NCBI RefSeq assembly: GCF_900128455.1
Contig: NZ_LT635783.1
Coordinates: forward strand, 3,276,546-3,340,545
Source of the DNA: Bacteroides mediterraneensis
GTDB taxonomy: Bacteria > Bacteroidota > Bacteroidia > Bacteroidales > Bacteroidaceae
Direction: 5' to 3'
Length of the DNA stretch: 64,000 nt
A program made the translations under genes and the position numbers. The notes beneath the pieces are model-generated. The model searched no databases. It was given only the letters and a program-made list of their open reading frames with translations, and was not told the origin of the DNA. Positions within the stretch are counted from its first letter, which is position 1, and every line of letters starts with the position of its first letter. Below are positions 35,412-44,354 of this stretch, in pieces.

Positions 35412-36632
35412 TTAATTGTTAGAATCGTTTATCTTTAGTTCACCTGACATGAGTTTGGGGAGGAGGGTGTCGCGAAGATAAGCAAGCTCAAATGTTTGCT
35501 TTGATAATATTTCAATCTCTTTAAACAATGGCTCTACTATATGTGAGAATTTATCTAATACCTCATTATTAGGAATGATTATTCTAATTTTTCCAAACAA
35601 TGTAGTATTAATATTTAAAGTTGCAGTTCCACCTCTTCCCATATTTTCCAATTGTTTTTTCATCAGAGTTAAGTTTAAATATAGATAATATAAACTGTTC
35701 TTATTTTGTGGTACTATTGAATTAATCTGTTGATTAGTATGAGAAGTTCTTGTATTTATGGCAACCAAACCAACAGTTGCGATACAACTAACTAAAAGTG
35801 AATATGGAGGTAATAATTTAGTTTGTTGAGTTTGACTGCCTTCAACAGATAATGAATCTTCGGTATTTATAATAAATAATTGATTATGCATATCGGGAAT
35901 TTTTATAAACGGAATATCTCCACAAAAAAATTCTTTTATATTCTTTGAGGGTGTTTTTCCACATATAATTTTCCCGAAATCTAAAAGTTGGCCAACTTTC
36001 CAACCTTTTGGTATCATCCCAAGCTCCGAATCCACAAACTTGCCGTTCTTGAATGGTTCGAAATCTACAAACCAAGACTTGAATAATGTTTGTGCTTGCT
36101 GCTCTAAATTTTCATTTATGCGGCGGTTGAGTTCGATTTTATCATCAAGGGTAGACAGGAAAGATGATATACGTTTTTGTTCATCTAAATGAGGAATGCT
36201 ACATAATAGTTTTTCAAACGTGTCTCTAGTTATAGTATCGAATACACTACCATGAGAAGATTTCTTCAATTCTTCAACCTTAGTTTTTGTTATATAATAC
36301 AAAAAAATGATTATCTACCAATGAGTTAGCACGAATGCCAAAGCAAGATTGGTTAAATGCCATTGGAAAAGGTATCATTGCCATTTCACCGACCGTACCT
36401 CTAGCAGAAATTATAATATCATCTTTTTGTAGCAACTTTGTTGCACTATTATTAAGTCCCTTTTCGTGATTGTTTTTTCCGTTTTATAAACATACTTTCT
36501 ATCACCATTAAAATCTTTCACAGAAAGCCATGGAATATTACCATTCCAATATTCAGGAACAGAAGTTTTAGGTGTACCTCCTCCTAATATAAGACACAAA
36601 TCTGAATACTTATATGTTTTCCATTCTTCCAT
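35412..36632 (-). pseudogene. hsdS: Type I specificity subunit with two frameshifts
   Basis: From ATG at 36632 the frame gives the start of the first target-recognition domain (EEWKTYKYSDLCLILGGGTP, then NIPWLSVKDF) and hits a stop at 36411. The middle (LNNSATKLLQKDDIIISARG to ANSLVDNHF) is in another frame, and from 36302 the first frame resumes to the stop at 35412. Apparent losses and gains lie at CCC (36458-36460, one base short) and seven A (36301-36307, one base long). Corrected, the protein has about 406 residues. The central conserved region is EQKRISSFLSTLDDKIELNR, the second recognition domain follows GMIPKGWKV, and the distal conserved region is LRDTLLPKLMSGEL. Sequencing error is possible. 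Confidence 0.85.
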
Positions 36633-36637
36633 AATAT

Positions 36638-37738
36638 CTATCTATTTATTTGATTATCCAATTTGGCTTCTATTTCTTTAATAGATGGCATTGTACCTTC
36701 TATTTTCTCGGGATATAGCTTTTCAAGTTCATATTCGGATATTCCAAGAGGTTGACTGCTTGATTCGAGTGCATATTGAGCTAAAGTGTTGTTCTTTTGT
36801 TTACAGATAAGCAATCCGATTGTCGGATTATCACGCCCTTCTTTTCGAAGAAGATGATTGCATGCAACAACATAACCACCTAACTGACCTACATCAGCAA
36901 AATCAAACTCACCGATTTTTACCTCAATCACTACATAACAAGATAGTTGCAGATTATAAAAAAGCAAATCTATAAACTTTTCTTTCTCCGCTATCTGTAA
37001 ACGATATTCTTTACCTACATAAGCAAATCCGGTACCTAGTTCCAACAGAAAATTAGTAATGTTCGTTAGCAGAGTATCTTTCAATTTGCGTTCATTGTAT
37101 TTTCCTCGCAAATTAGTGAATGAGAAATCGTAGGGGTCACGTGTCAATTCTTGTGCTAAATCACTATCCATATCTGGAAGTGTATTCTTGAAATTGGTCA
37201 AAGCCTTACCCTTCCGTTCATAGAGATTTGTACTTAACATGTTGAGCAACATATCTCTACTCCAACCATTTGCTAGTGTTTGGCGAACATAAAACAATGC
37301 TTTTTCTGAATCATTTGAGCACTTATCTATAATATAGCGATGGTGCCCCCATGGAATTGAAAACAAATCGGAGTATAATCTTTCCACAAGTTGTGGAAAA
37401 TTTTCCTTATCAGATTCTTCCACAGCTTGTGGAAGAATCATAAACTGCTGGTTATAAAGAGAATAAAATCTTTTTGCATAACGAATTGAAGTTTCAGACA
37501 GACCTTCCACATCAGGCATCGCATGACGTAAATCACGACTTAATGTAGCGTAAAACTTACTGCCATACTTGTTGTCAGCTTGTTTTTCTTCAATATCTTT
37601 ACCAAGCTCCCAATAATAGCGAAGCAATTCTTTATTTACTTGTATTGCCGCTTTAATTTGACTACTACGATAGCGTTTTACAAGTTCTCTGACCCATAAA
37701 GAGTAGTCTTTATCTAATATACTAATAGATTTATCCAC
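36638..37738 (-). CDS. DUF1016 (YhcG-type) PD-(D/E)xK nuclease domain protein
   Basis: 366 residues. The N-terminal DUF1016_N part has VRELVKRYRSSQIKAAIQVNKELLRYYWELG and FYATLSRDLRHAMPDVEG. The C-terminal nuclease-like part has FIDLLFYNLQLSCYVVIEVKIGEF (D...ExK), followed by GQLGGYV. SIPWGHHRYIIDKC is a family hallmark. It lies between hsdM and hsdS, five bases before hsdS. Such genes often travel with type I systems; a direct role in restriction is not shown. Two palindromes inside it encode related peptides, ILPQAVEES and NFPQLVERL. Confidence 0.88.
   Translation of the reverse strand: MDKSISILDKDYSLWVRELVKRYRSSQIKAAIQVNKELLRYYWELGKDIEEKQADNKYGSKFYATLSRDLRHAMPDVEGLSETSIRYAKRFYSLYNQQFMILPQAVEESDKENFPQLVERLYSDLFSIPWGHHRYIIDKCSNDSEKALFYVRQTLANGWSRDMLLNMLSTNLYERKGKALTNFKNTLPDMDSDLAQELTRDPYDFSFTNLRGKYNERKLKDTLLTNITNFLLELGTGFAYVGKEYRLQIAEKEKFIDLLFYNLQLSCYVVIEVKIGEFDFADVGQLGGYVVACNHLLRKEGRDNPTIGLLICKQKNNTLAQYALESSSQPLGISEYELEKLYPEKIEGTMPSIKEIEAKLDNQINR
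37381..37439. repeat. Two palindromes inside the DUF1016 gene
   Basis: Palindrome one spans 37381-37399 (TTTCCACA and TGTGGAAA around AGT). Palindrome two spans 37413-37439 with perfect 12-bp arms around GCT. Both share the core TTCCACA/TGTGGAA and lie 13 bases apart, in frame. Confidence 0.75.
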
Positions 37739-37780
37739 AATATTACTTCTATTCTACTGATGAAAGTTTATTACATCTTA

Positions 37781-39289
37781 TTAAATCTTAAACCCAATAC
37801 TCCCCAACTGTTTCCGAATCTCTTCCTCCAACTGGTGCGACTTCTCAAACATCTCAGACAATTCCGAAGTGAGTCGCTCCATTTTTTCTTGGAACGGTTC
37901 GCCGTCGTCTTCCGCTTCAGCTATGCCCACATAGCGGCCAGGAGTAAGGATATAATCCTGCTTGGCCACGCCATCAAGCGTAGCCACGGCACAATATCCC
38001 TTTTCAGGTTCCAATGTGCCTGCCTCAAACGCTTCAAAAGTGCGGGCAATACGCTGAACGTCTTTTTCTTCGTCCAACTCGCGCAGCTTGCGTGTCACCA
38101 TCGTTCCCATCTGGCGGGCATCGATGAAGAGAATTTTCCCCGGTTGCTTCTTAGCGCGGTTGAGGAACCACAGCGAAACGGGAATACCTGTGGTATAGAA
38201 CAACTGGGAAGGCATCGCCACAATACCTTCCACCAAATCGGCCTTGACGATGTTTTCACGAATCGTACCTTCACCGCCCGACTGGGAGGAAAGTGATCCG
38301 TTGGCCAATACCATACCGATACGTCCACGGGGAGAGAGATGATAAATCATGTGCTGAAGCCAGGCAAAGTTGGCATTACCGGCAGGAGGAATCCCATAAC
38401 GCCAACGCGGGTCTTCCTGCAATTTATCGGCTCCCCAATCGCTCAGATTGAAAGGTGGATTGGCCAGGATATAGTCGGCCTTCAACGTAGGATGCTGATC
38501 GTCAAAGAAGGTATCCGCAGCAAACCTGCCCAAATCGGCTTCAATGCCTCGGATAGCCAAGTTCATCTGTGCCATTTTCCACGTGGTGGGGTTGCTGTCC
38601 TGACCGAACACGGAAATGTTGTTAAGGCTACCCTGATGTTCGCTGATAAACCGGGCCGACTGCACAAACATACCACCCGACCCGCAGCAGGGATCGTACA
38701 CGCGACCGCTAAAGGGTTGCAACACCTCGACCAACGTACGGACAATACAGGCCGGCGTGTAGAACTCGCCGGCCAGCTTGCCTTCGGCTTCGGCAAACTT
38801 GGAAAGGCAGTACTCGTAAGTACGCCCCAGAATGTCTTTCGTGTCGCCATGCTCTTTCATCTGAATGTTGGTGAAAAGGTCCACCACATCCCCCAGTCTA
38901 CGCTTGTCCAACTCAGGGCGGGCAAAATTTTTGGGAAGTATACCCTTCAGGCGTGGATTCTCTTTTTCTATCAGACGCATGGCATTGTCAATCACCGTAC
39001 CAATCTCAGGGGTATGTGCTGCTTCTGCCACTACCGACCAACGGGCTTCCTGCGGCACGAAGAAGATATTTTCGGAAGTATATTCGTCTTTGTCTTCCTC
39101 AAAACCATCACCTTCTTCCACCAGTTCCTTGTATTTCGTTTCAAATCGATCGGAGATGTATTTCAGGAAAATAAGTCCCAGAACTACAGACTTATATTCT
39201 GAAGCATCAAGATTTCCTCGCAACAGGTCTGCCGCTTTCCAAATTTCTTTTTCAAAACCAATCTCTGCCGTATTGTTTTTCTTCGCCAT
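37781..39289 (-). CDS. hsdM: Type I DNA methyltransferase M subunit
   Basis: 502 residues. The helical N-terminal domain (EKEIWKAADLLRGNLDASEYKSVVLGLIFLKYISDRF) is typical. The SAM site is YDPCCGSGGMFVQSA near 200. The N6-adenine motif IV is ILANPPFNLSDWG near 280. GEFYTPACIVRTLVEVL precedes the SAM motif. A coiled C-terminal tail (EKMERLTSELSEMFEKSHQLEEEIRK) is expected to contact HsdS. It heads the leftward island and is intact, with its own promoter. Confidence 0.96.
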   Translation of the reverse strand: MAKKNNTAEIGFEKEIWKAADLLRGNLDASEYKSVVLGLIFLKYISDRFETKYKELVEEGDGFEEDKDEYTSENIFFVPQEARWSVVAEAAHTPEIGTVIDNAMRLIEKENPRLKGILPKNFARPELDKRRLGDVVDLFTNIQMKEHGDTKDILGRTYEYCLSKFAEAEGKLAGEFYTPACIVRTLVEVLQPFSGRVYDPCCGSGGMFVQSARFISEHQGSLNNISVFGQDSNPTTWKMAQMNLAIRGIEADLGRFAADTFFDDQHPTLKADYILANPPFNLSDWGADKLQEDPRWRYGIPPAGNANFAWLQHMIYHLSPRGRIGMVLANGSLSSQSGGEGTIRENIVKADLVEGIVAMPSQLFYTTGIPVSLWFLNRAKKQPGKILFIDARQMGTMVTRKLRELDEEKDVQRIARTFEAFEAGTLEPEKGYCAVATLDGVAKQDYILTPGRYVGIAEAEDDGEPFQEKMERLTSELSEMFEKSHQLEEEIRKQLGSIGFKI

Positions 39290-39352
39290 AGGAATATTTT
39301 ATTTTTCGTTTATTATAATTTTCAAGTGCGTGAATAGGTACACACAACCCTA

Positions 39353-39381
39353 CAAAGGTAGAAAGATTATGCTACATCAAA
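39353..39381 (-). promoter_or_regulatory. Promoter of hsdM
   Basis: The minus strand has TACCTTTG at 39360-39353, 63 bases before the ATG, and TTTG at 39381-39378, with a 17-base spacer (slightly short of the usual 19-21). Confidence 0.5.
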
Positions 39382-39457
39382 GAAAAATGGAATAAAGAAA
39401 TGAAATGACATCTTAAATAACCTTCGTCATTTTTCAGCGAACGACTTTCTGTTTTTT

Positions 39458-39534
39458 ATGTTTCACGAGTCCAAACCGTATGTTTCCCTCCCGTAAAACA
39501 TACGGTTTCCAAGGCGGAAACGAATGTTTCACGA
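39458..39534. repeat. Palindrome framed by short direct repeats
   Basis: AAACCGTATGTTT (39473-39485) and AAACATACGGTTT (39496-39508) form a perfect 13-bp hairpin with a ten-base loop. ATGTTTCACGA occurs on both sides (39458-39468 and 39524-39534). No T tract follows, so it does not look like a terminator. Confidence 0.55.
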
Positions 39535-39614
39535 ATGGAAAACATAAAACAATCAAATGCAAATTTTCATCTGCGCCTATGAGTTTTTGAATCCACGTAG
39601 AAGGGACACAATCA

Positions 39615-39650
39615 AAAAAGGCAGTGAGCCATTACACTCACTGCCTTTTT
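39615..39650 (-). terminator. Terminator of trmB-mrp
   Basis: AAAAAGGCAGTGAG (39615-39628) pairs perfectly with CTCACTGCCTTTTT (39637-39650). On the minus strand it ends in six T. It lies 20 bases after the mrp stop. Confidence 0.88.
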
Positions 39651-39670
39651 CGAAAATAACTTCCTGTATA

Positions 39671-40768
39671 TCAATGTGTATGCACAATCTCCGTAGGCGC
39701 CTGCTCAGCATTGCGCTTTTCGGTCTGTATCACGACGTTGCGTGCCAAATCCATAAAGGCCATGCCGGTGACTGAATTTTCATCGAGGGCAGCCGGCGTA
39801 CCTGCGTCGCCGCTTTCGCAAATGCTCTGTACGATAGGAATCTGTCCGAGCAGCGGCACATGCAGTTCTTCTGCCAAGCGTTTGGTACCTTCCTTGCCAA
39901 ACAGGTAGTACTTGTTGCCCGGAAGTTCGGCCGGAGTGAACCACGCCATGTTTTCCACCAGCCCGAGGATAGGCACGTTCACCTTGTCGTTGGTGTACAT
40001 GTTGATACCCTTACGTGCATCGGCCAATGCCACTTGTTGCGGAGTGCTGACAATCACGGCTCCTGTAATGGCCAGGGTCTGGAGCAAGGTCAGATGGATA
40101 TCGCTGGTGCCCGGAGGAGTATCCAGTACGAAATAATCCAGTTCGCCCCAGTTGGCATCGGCTACCAGCTGCTTCAGGGCATTGCTGGCCATACCGCCAC
40201 GCCACAGGGTAGCCTGGTCAGGGTCTACAAAGAAACCGATGGAAAGCAGTTTGATGCCGTATTTTTCAACCGGTACAATCAGATCGCGGCCGTTCACTTC
40301 TTCTGCATACGGACGGGCGTCTTCCACCTGGAACATCTTAGGTACCGAAGGACCGAAGATATCTGCATCCAGCAAACCTACCTTGTAACCCAGCTTGGCC
40401 AAAGCCACTGCCAGGTTGGCGGCTACCGTAGACTTACCGACTCCTCCTTTACCGGATGATACGGCAATCACGTTCTTCACCTGCGGCAGCATCTTGCCCG
40501 GTTCGGGACGGGCTGCCTGCTTGCTTTCGGTGGCAATCGTCACCTCCACGTCCTTCGACACATAGGTATGAATGGCGGTTTCAGCCGATTTGACTACCGA
40601 TTTCATGAAAGGGTCGGTCGGCTTCTCGAATATCAGCGAGAAACTTACCTTCATCCCGTCAATGCGAAGATTGTCGGCCACCATCTCCGCTTCCACAATA
40701 TTTTTTCCGTTGCCCGGATAACGCACCGTAGCCAGTGCGTCCATAATCAATTTCGGATAAAGTGTCAT
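39671..40768 (-). CDS. mrp: Mrp/NBP35-type Fe-S carrier ATPase
   Basis: 365 residues. The N-terminal MIP18-like domain (about 1-85, IMDALATVRYPGNGKNIVEA) is fused to a P-loop ATPase. Deviant Walker A is VSSGKGGVGKSTVAANLA near 105. Then LLDADIFGPSVPKMF, and Walker B-like DYFVLDTPPGTSDIHLTL. The CxxC motif of scaffold members is not obvious, and the tail (EQAPTEIVHTH) is short. It is thought to bind and transfer 4Fe-4S clusters to apoproteins. It lies 17 bases after trmB. Confidence 0.92.
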   Translation of the reverse strand: MTLYPKLIMDALATVRYPGNGKNIVEAEMVADNLRIDGMKVSFSLIFEKPTDPFMKSVVKSAETAIHTYVSKDVEVTIATESKQAARPEPGKMLPQVKNVIAVSSGKGGVGKSTVAANLAVALAKLGYKVGLLDADIFGPSVPKMFQVEDARPYAEEVNGRDLIVPVEKYGIKLLSIGFFVDPDQATLWRGGMASNALKQLVADANWGELDYFVLDTPPGTSDIHLTLLQTLAITGAVIVSTPQQVALADARKGINMYTNDKVNVPILGLVENMAWFTPAELPGNKYYLFGKEGTKRLAEELHVPLLGQIPIVQSICESGDAGTPAALDENSVTGMAFMDLARNVVIQTEKRNAEQAPTEIVHTH

Positions 40769-40785
40769 ATCTTTTCAGTTTTAAA

Positions 40786-41544
40786 TCATTTGCTTGTTTT
40801 CAGTCCGCTCCGCTTGCTCCGGTTGTAGCTCCGGTAATCGTCCAGTTCGATTTCCACGTCGGGTTCCTGAAGTTCTCCTTCCTGCGGCAGACGGAACTGG
40901 ATGTACTTGATGTTCAGTCCGCGGTCGAGCCATTGCTGTTCGTAATAGGTACGGATGCTCAGAATGTCATCGTCCATGCCGGAGTGATACAAATCGTCGG
41001 TGATGAATTCCACCGGGAAATGATTGGCCTCTACCATATATTTAGTATAGGTAAACATGAAATTACTGTCCGTCTTCAGGTGTACCAGTCCGTCCGGAAT
41101 CAGGAAACGACGGTAACGGTTCATGAAATAGGTAGAAGTCAGGCGCTTGGTAGCTTTCTTCATCTGAGGGTCCGAGAAAGTCAGCCAGATTTCGCTCACC
41201 TCACCCGGCGCAAAGAAGCGCTCAATGATTTCGATGTTGGTACGCAAAAAAGCCACATTCTTCAAACCTTCATTCAGTGCTTCGGTGGCTCCCGTCCACA
41301 TGCGGGCTCCCTTGATGTCCACCCCGATGAAGTTCTTGCCCGGATAGCGGCGTGCCAGTCCTACGGTGTATTCCCCACGTCCGCATCCCAGTTCCAGAAC
41401 AATCGGATTCTCGTTCTTGAAGAAATCCTGGTTCCAGCGTCCCTTCATCTCGAAAGGGACTTCATCCACCACCGAATACGGATATTCAAACACATGCGGA
41501 TATTCCGCCATATCTGCAAATTTCGCTAATTTTCCTTTTCCCAT
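40786..41544 (-). CDS. trmB: tRNA (guanine-46-N7)-methyltransferase
   Basis: 252 residues from ATG at 41544 ([12 protein letters not shown]). A start at 41601 would lie upstream of the -7 box. The SAM motif is [22 protein letters not shown], followed by [14 protein letters not shown]. The family signature [20 protein letters not shown] differs from the usual PDPWPKxxHxKRR, as in other Bacteroidetes copies. The C-terminal extension is basic ([16 protein letters not shown]). It makes m7G46 in tRNA. Confidence 0.92.
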   Translation of the reverse strand: MGKGKLAKFADMAEYPHVFEYPYSVVDEVPFEMKGRWNQDFFKNENPIVLELGCGRGEYTVGLARRYPGKNFIGVDIKGARMWTGATEALNEGLKNVAFLRTNIEIIERFFAPGEVSEIWLTFSDPQMKKATKRLTSTYFMNRYRRFLIPDGLVHLKTDSNFMFTYTKYMVEANHFPVEFITDDLYHSGMDDDILSIRTYYEQQWLDRGLNIKYIQFRLPQEGELQEPDVEIELDDYRSYNRSKRSGLKTSK

Positions 41545-41574
41545 ATTTTTCGTGAAACGTTTCCTTAATGCCCG

Positions 41575-41582
41575 CAAAGGTA
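41575..41582 (-). promoter_or_regulatory. -7 box for trmB-mrp
   Basis: The minus strand reads TACCTTTG, 30 bases before the ATG at 41544. Confidence 0.5.
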
Positions 41583-41680
41583 AAGTTTTTCGATGGAACA
41601 CACAACTTTACCCTCAATTACCCGAAAGAATCGGGAAACGAAAACATATATCTGCGTTTATATGAAAAAAACTCAAACGT

Positions 41681-43405
41681 ATGAACAGAAGAATATTTCT
41701 CCCCCTCCTCCTGATTGCCTTCGTGTCCGGCTGCACAGAGGAATCCACAGAAAAACAGCCTACACCTTCTTTTATTCAAGGAGCAGAAGTTGCCAGCTTT
41801 GCTTCTTCTTCCCGTAGCAACACGACGGAGAAGCTCATCCCCCTCGGGAGCAAACTTACCTTTTACAGCCAAGGAGGGATTCAAGCCGAAGAAAGGGAAC
41901 TTTCCTATAACGGAACAAGCTGGGAAGGCGACTTTCAGACAAAATGGGGGAACACACCTCAAAAAGCGACAGTGACCGCCTTCTGCCCTCCCCTTTACCG
42001 CGACCAACACAATTTCTACCAAGACGGACAGTTAAGGGACCAGCTCATGGCACAAGGTGAATATGCCTACAAGGAAAGCATCACCTTGTCTTTCAGACAC
42101 CTGTTCGCACAAATCTGCTTCACTGTATCCAACAAGCTGAACCCGCAAATCAGCCAAATCGAATTCACCCCTACCGTATCGGTGTCGGACATTTCCCCGG
42201 AAACAGGAGAAATCACCTACCAGCGTACGGCTCCTTCCCTCTACATGGAGCACAATGAGGAAGGGAAATACAGCTTTCTGATTCCTCCCACCAGCCAGTC
42301 CATCCATATACGTCTCCACACTACGACCGGAAGCATCCATGAAAGCACCTTGGAAACCTACCCGTTCCAAAGTGGCTACACCTACACCTGTCCGCTGAAG
42401 CTGTCCGGAGAACTCCAAGGTATTTCAACCGTAGAAGATTTCATTGCCTTCACTTACCTGATAAATGGAGAAAACTACGGAAACCGCAGTCTAGAAGAAT
42501 TCGGGAAAAAGACCGGAGAAAGGATGACTTACTACCTGAATGAGGACCTGACCTTCACTCCGGAAGAAGCTGCACGGGTCAAAATGATCGGGAACTACGG
42601 TATCGGCAGCACCACGCAAAAAGAGGCTTTCAACGATGTCTTCGACGGACAAGGACATAGCCTGAACAACCTGCGCTTCGAGCAACCGGTAAACGGCTCT
42701 TATTATGCCGGTCTATTCAGCGGCATATCCGCTACCGGCGTAGTGAGAAATCTGATTCTCAGCCAAGCCGTATACGACAAAGCGCAAGACACCAAGAAAG
42801 CGGCTTTTCTGGCAGGAATCAATCTGGGAGAAATCAACCACTGTATCCTGCGCGACTGTACCATCGAAAATCTAAGAGATGACGGAGAATTTGGCAATAT
42901 ATCATCCCGAAACGAAGGAATTATCGCCAACTGCCAGCTTCTTAACATCAGATTCAAGAACGAAGTCAAAGTCGGCAGCGGAATCACACGCTATCATTAC
43001 GGAAAAATCATCAACTGCGCCGTAAACAATTGCCAATTCAAGAAAACCTCTATGGGAGGTGGCCTTATTTGTAACCTCATCAAAAACGGAGAAATACAAA
43101 ACTGTTATGTATCGGGCAATATCAGCCAATGCTACGCTATCTGCCAGCAAGTACAGGAAAGCAATGTTATCCGGTGTTGTTTTTATCCCCAAAGTTATAC
43201 CAAAGCTCCCATCGGGAACGATTACCCCAATACCCCCTCCGATTCACTACTGAAATACGGCAACCAGCAGGCTGTCACTGAAAAAAAACTGCCCCAAGTA
43301 CTCAACCAGTGGGTGTCCGGCAACGGGAAACGGCTTTTTCCCACTCTGTCGCTCAGCACGTGGGAACAAGGAGAAACTCTGCCGGCCGTACTGGTATCCC
43401 CATAA
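41681..43405 (+). CDS. Fimbrillin-like surface lipoprotein
   Basis: 574 residues. The lipoprotein signal is MNRRIFLPLLLIAFVSGC, lipid cysteine at 18. The first 260 residues are fimbrillin-like: LIPLGSKLTFYSQGG, KATVTAFCPP, SITLSFRHLFAQICFTVSNK (the conserved AKI/VxFTV strand) and YPFQSGYTYTCPLKLSG. The rest has GLUG-like beta-helix repeats: DVFDGQGHSLNNLRFE, GLFSGISATGVVRNLIL, INLGEINHCILRDCTIENL. Several cysteines in the last third. Probably on the cell surface as an adhesin or minor pilus tip; this is inference. Single gene, divergent from trmB. Confidence 0.75.
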   Translation: MNRRIFLPLLLIAFVSGCTEESTEKQPTPSFIQGAEVASFASSSRSNTTEKLIPLGSKLTFYSQGGIQAEERELSYNGTSWEGDFQTKWGNTPQKATVTAFCPPLYRDQHNFYQDGQLRDQLMAQGEYAYKESITLSFRHLFAQICFTVSNKLNPQISQIEFTPTVSVSDISPETGEITYQRTAPSLYMEHNEEGKYSFLIPPTSQSIHIRLHTTTGSIHESTLETYPFQSGYTYTCPLKLSGELQGISTVEDFIAFTYLINGENYGNRSLEEFGKKTGERMTYYLNEDLTFTPEEAARVKMIGNYGIGSTTQKEAFNDVFDGQGHSLNNLRFEQPVNGSYYAGLFSGISATGVVRNLILSQAVYDKAQDTKKAAFLAGINLGEINHCILRDCTIENLRDDGEFGNISSRNEGIIANCQLLNIRFKNEVKVGSGITRYHYGKIINCAVNNCQFKKTSMGGGLICNLIKNGEIQNCYVSGNISQCYAICQQVQESNVIRCCFYPQSYTKAPIGNDYPNTPSDSLLKYGNQQAVTEKKLPQVLNQWVSGNGKRLFPTLSLSTWEQGETLPAVLVSP

Positions 43406-43443
43406 TTTTTCTAAAAAATAAAAAATGGTATCCATAAATATTG

Positions 43444-43451
43444 TATTTTTG
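43444..43451 (+). promoter_or_regulatory. -7 box for the coiled-coil protein gene
   Basis: TATTTTTG, consensus match, 23 bases before the ATG at 43475. Confidence 0.5.
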
Positions 43452-43474
43452 CGGCGAACGAAAAATTCGGAATC

Positions 43475-44344
43475 ATGAACAATAAAAAATTAATTATCGC
43501 GATCATTATATTGGCTGTAATTGCAGCCATTGTATCGTTTTTTGCCGTTAATGAAGCACGCAAGAACAAAGAAATGAGTCAGCTCTTCGCGGTAGAAAAA
43601 CAAGAAATGGAAAACGAATACAGCACGTTTGCCACACAATATGACGAACTGCAGGTTCAGATAAACAACGACTCTCTTCGCGAAAAACTGGAAAGTGAGA
43701 AATTGAAGACACAACGCCTGCTCGAAGAGCTCCGCCAGGTGAAAACAAGCGATGCAGCCGAAATCATGCGACTGAAAAAGGAACTGAAAACCGTACGTGC
43801 CGTCTTGCGGAGTTACGTCATGCAAATCGATTCCTTGAACAAAATCAATGCGGCGCTGATGCAGGAAAATCAGGAAGTGAAGACCAAATATTCTGCCGCG
43901 ACCGCACAAATCACAAACTTGTCACAAGAGAAAAAGAGCCTGAACGAAAAAGTGACATTGGCCGCACAGCTGGATGCCACCAACATCCGGGTACAGACCT
44001 TGAACAAACGGGGACGCCAGACCGAGCGGGTGAAGAACATCAAGAAAATTGCCATTTCATTCACTATCGTCAAGAATATCACTGCCCAGACAGGAAACAA
44101 AACCCTCTACGTGCGCATTGCCAAACCAGACAATGAGATTCTGACCAAGAGTGCCGGCAACCAGTTCAAGTATGAAGACAGAAACATCGCTTACTCCATC
44201 AAGAAATACATTGAATATACGGGTGAGGAACAAACCGTCACGGTATATTGGGACGTGGAGGAATTCCTGTCAGCCGGTACCTATCAGGTATATATCTTTG
44301 CAGACGGCAATATGATTGGACAAGGCTCATTCCGAATGAAATAA
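43475..44344 (+). CDS. Membrane-anchored coiled-coil protein, unknown function
   Basis: 289 residues. One N-terminal membrane helix (KKLIIAIIILAVIAAIVSFF, about 4-24). A long coiled coil covers about 30-180 (EKLESEKLKTQRLLEELRQ, then LNKINAALMQENQEVKTKY). The C-terminal domain (about 190-289) is beta-rich, with ISFTIVKNITAQTGNKTLYVRI and VTVYWDVEEFLSAGTYQVYIF. Topology suggests an inner-membrane anchor with a periplasmic rod and a head domain. I do not recognise a named family. The S41 protease gene follows ten bases later, so they are probably one operon. Confidence 0.8.
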   Translation: MNNKKLIIAIIILAVIAAIVSFFAVNEARKNKEMSQLFAVEKQEMENEYSTFATQYDELQVQINNDSLREKLESEKLKTQRLLEELRQVKTSDAAEIMRLKKELKTVRAVLRSYVMQIDSLNKINAALMQENQEVKTKYSAATAQITNLSQEKKSLNEKVTLAAQLDATNIRVQTLNKRGRQTERVKNIKKIAISFTIVKNITAQTGNKTLYVRIAKPDNEILTKSAGNQFKYEDRNIAYSIKKYIEYTGEEQTVTVYWDVEEFLSAGTYQVYIFADGNMIGQGSFRMK

Positions 44345-44354
44345 TTTTAGAAAC

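Larger units (their letters stand above)
39290..39670. other. 381-bp intergenic region between hsdM and mrp
   Basis: Contains the hsdM promoter, a palindrome with flanking direct repeats, and the mrp terminator, all listed separately. No protein-coding frame that I can support. Confidence 0.6.

Noticed and set aside
35412-36632. Possible hsdS inversion system (phase-variable recognition domains).
   Set aside because: No recombinase gene, no second hsdS copy and no inverted repeats are visible in the window.
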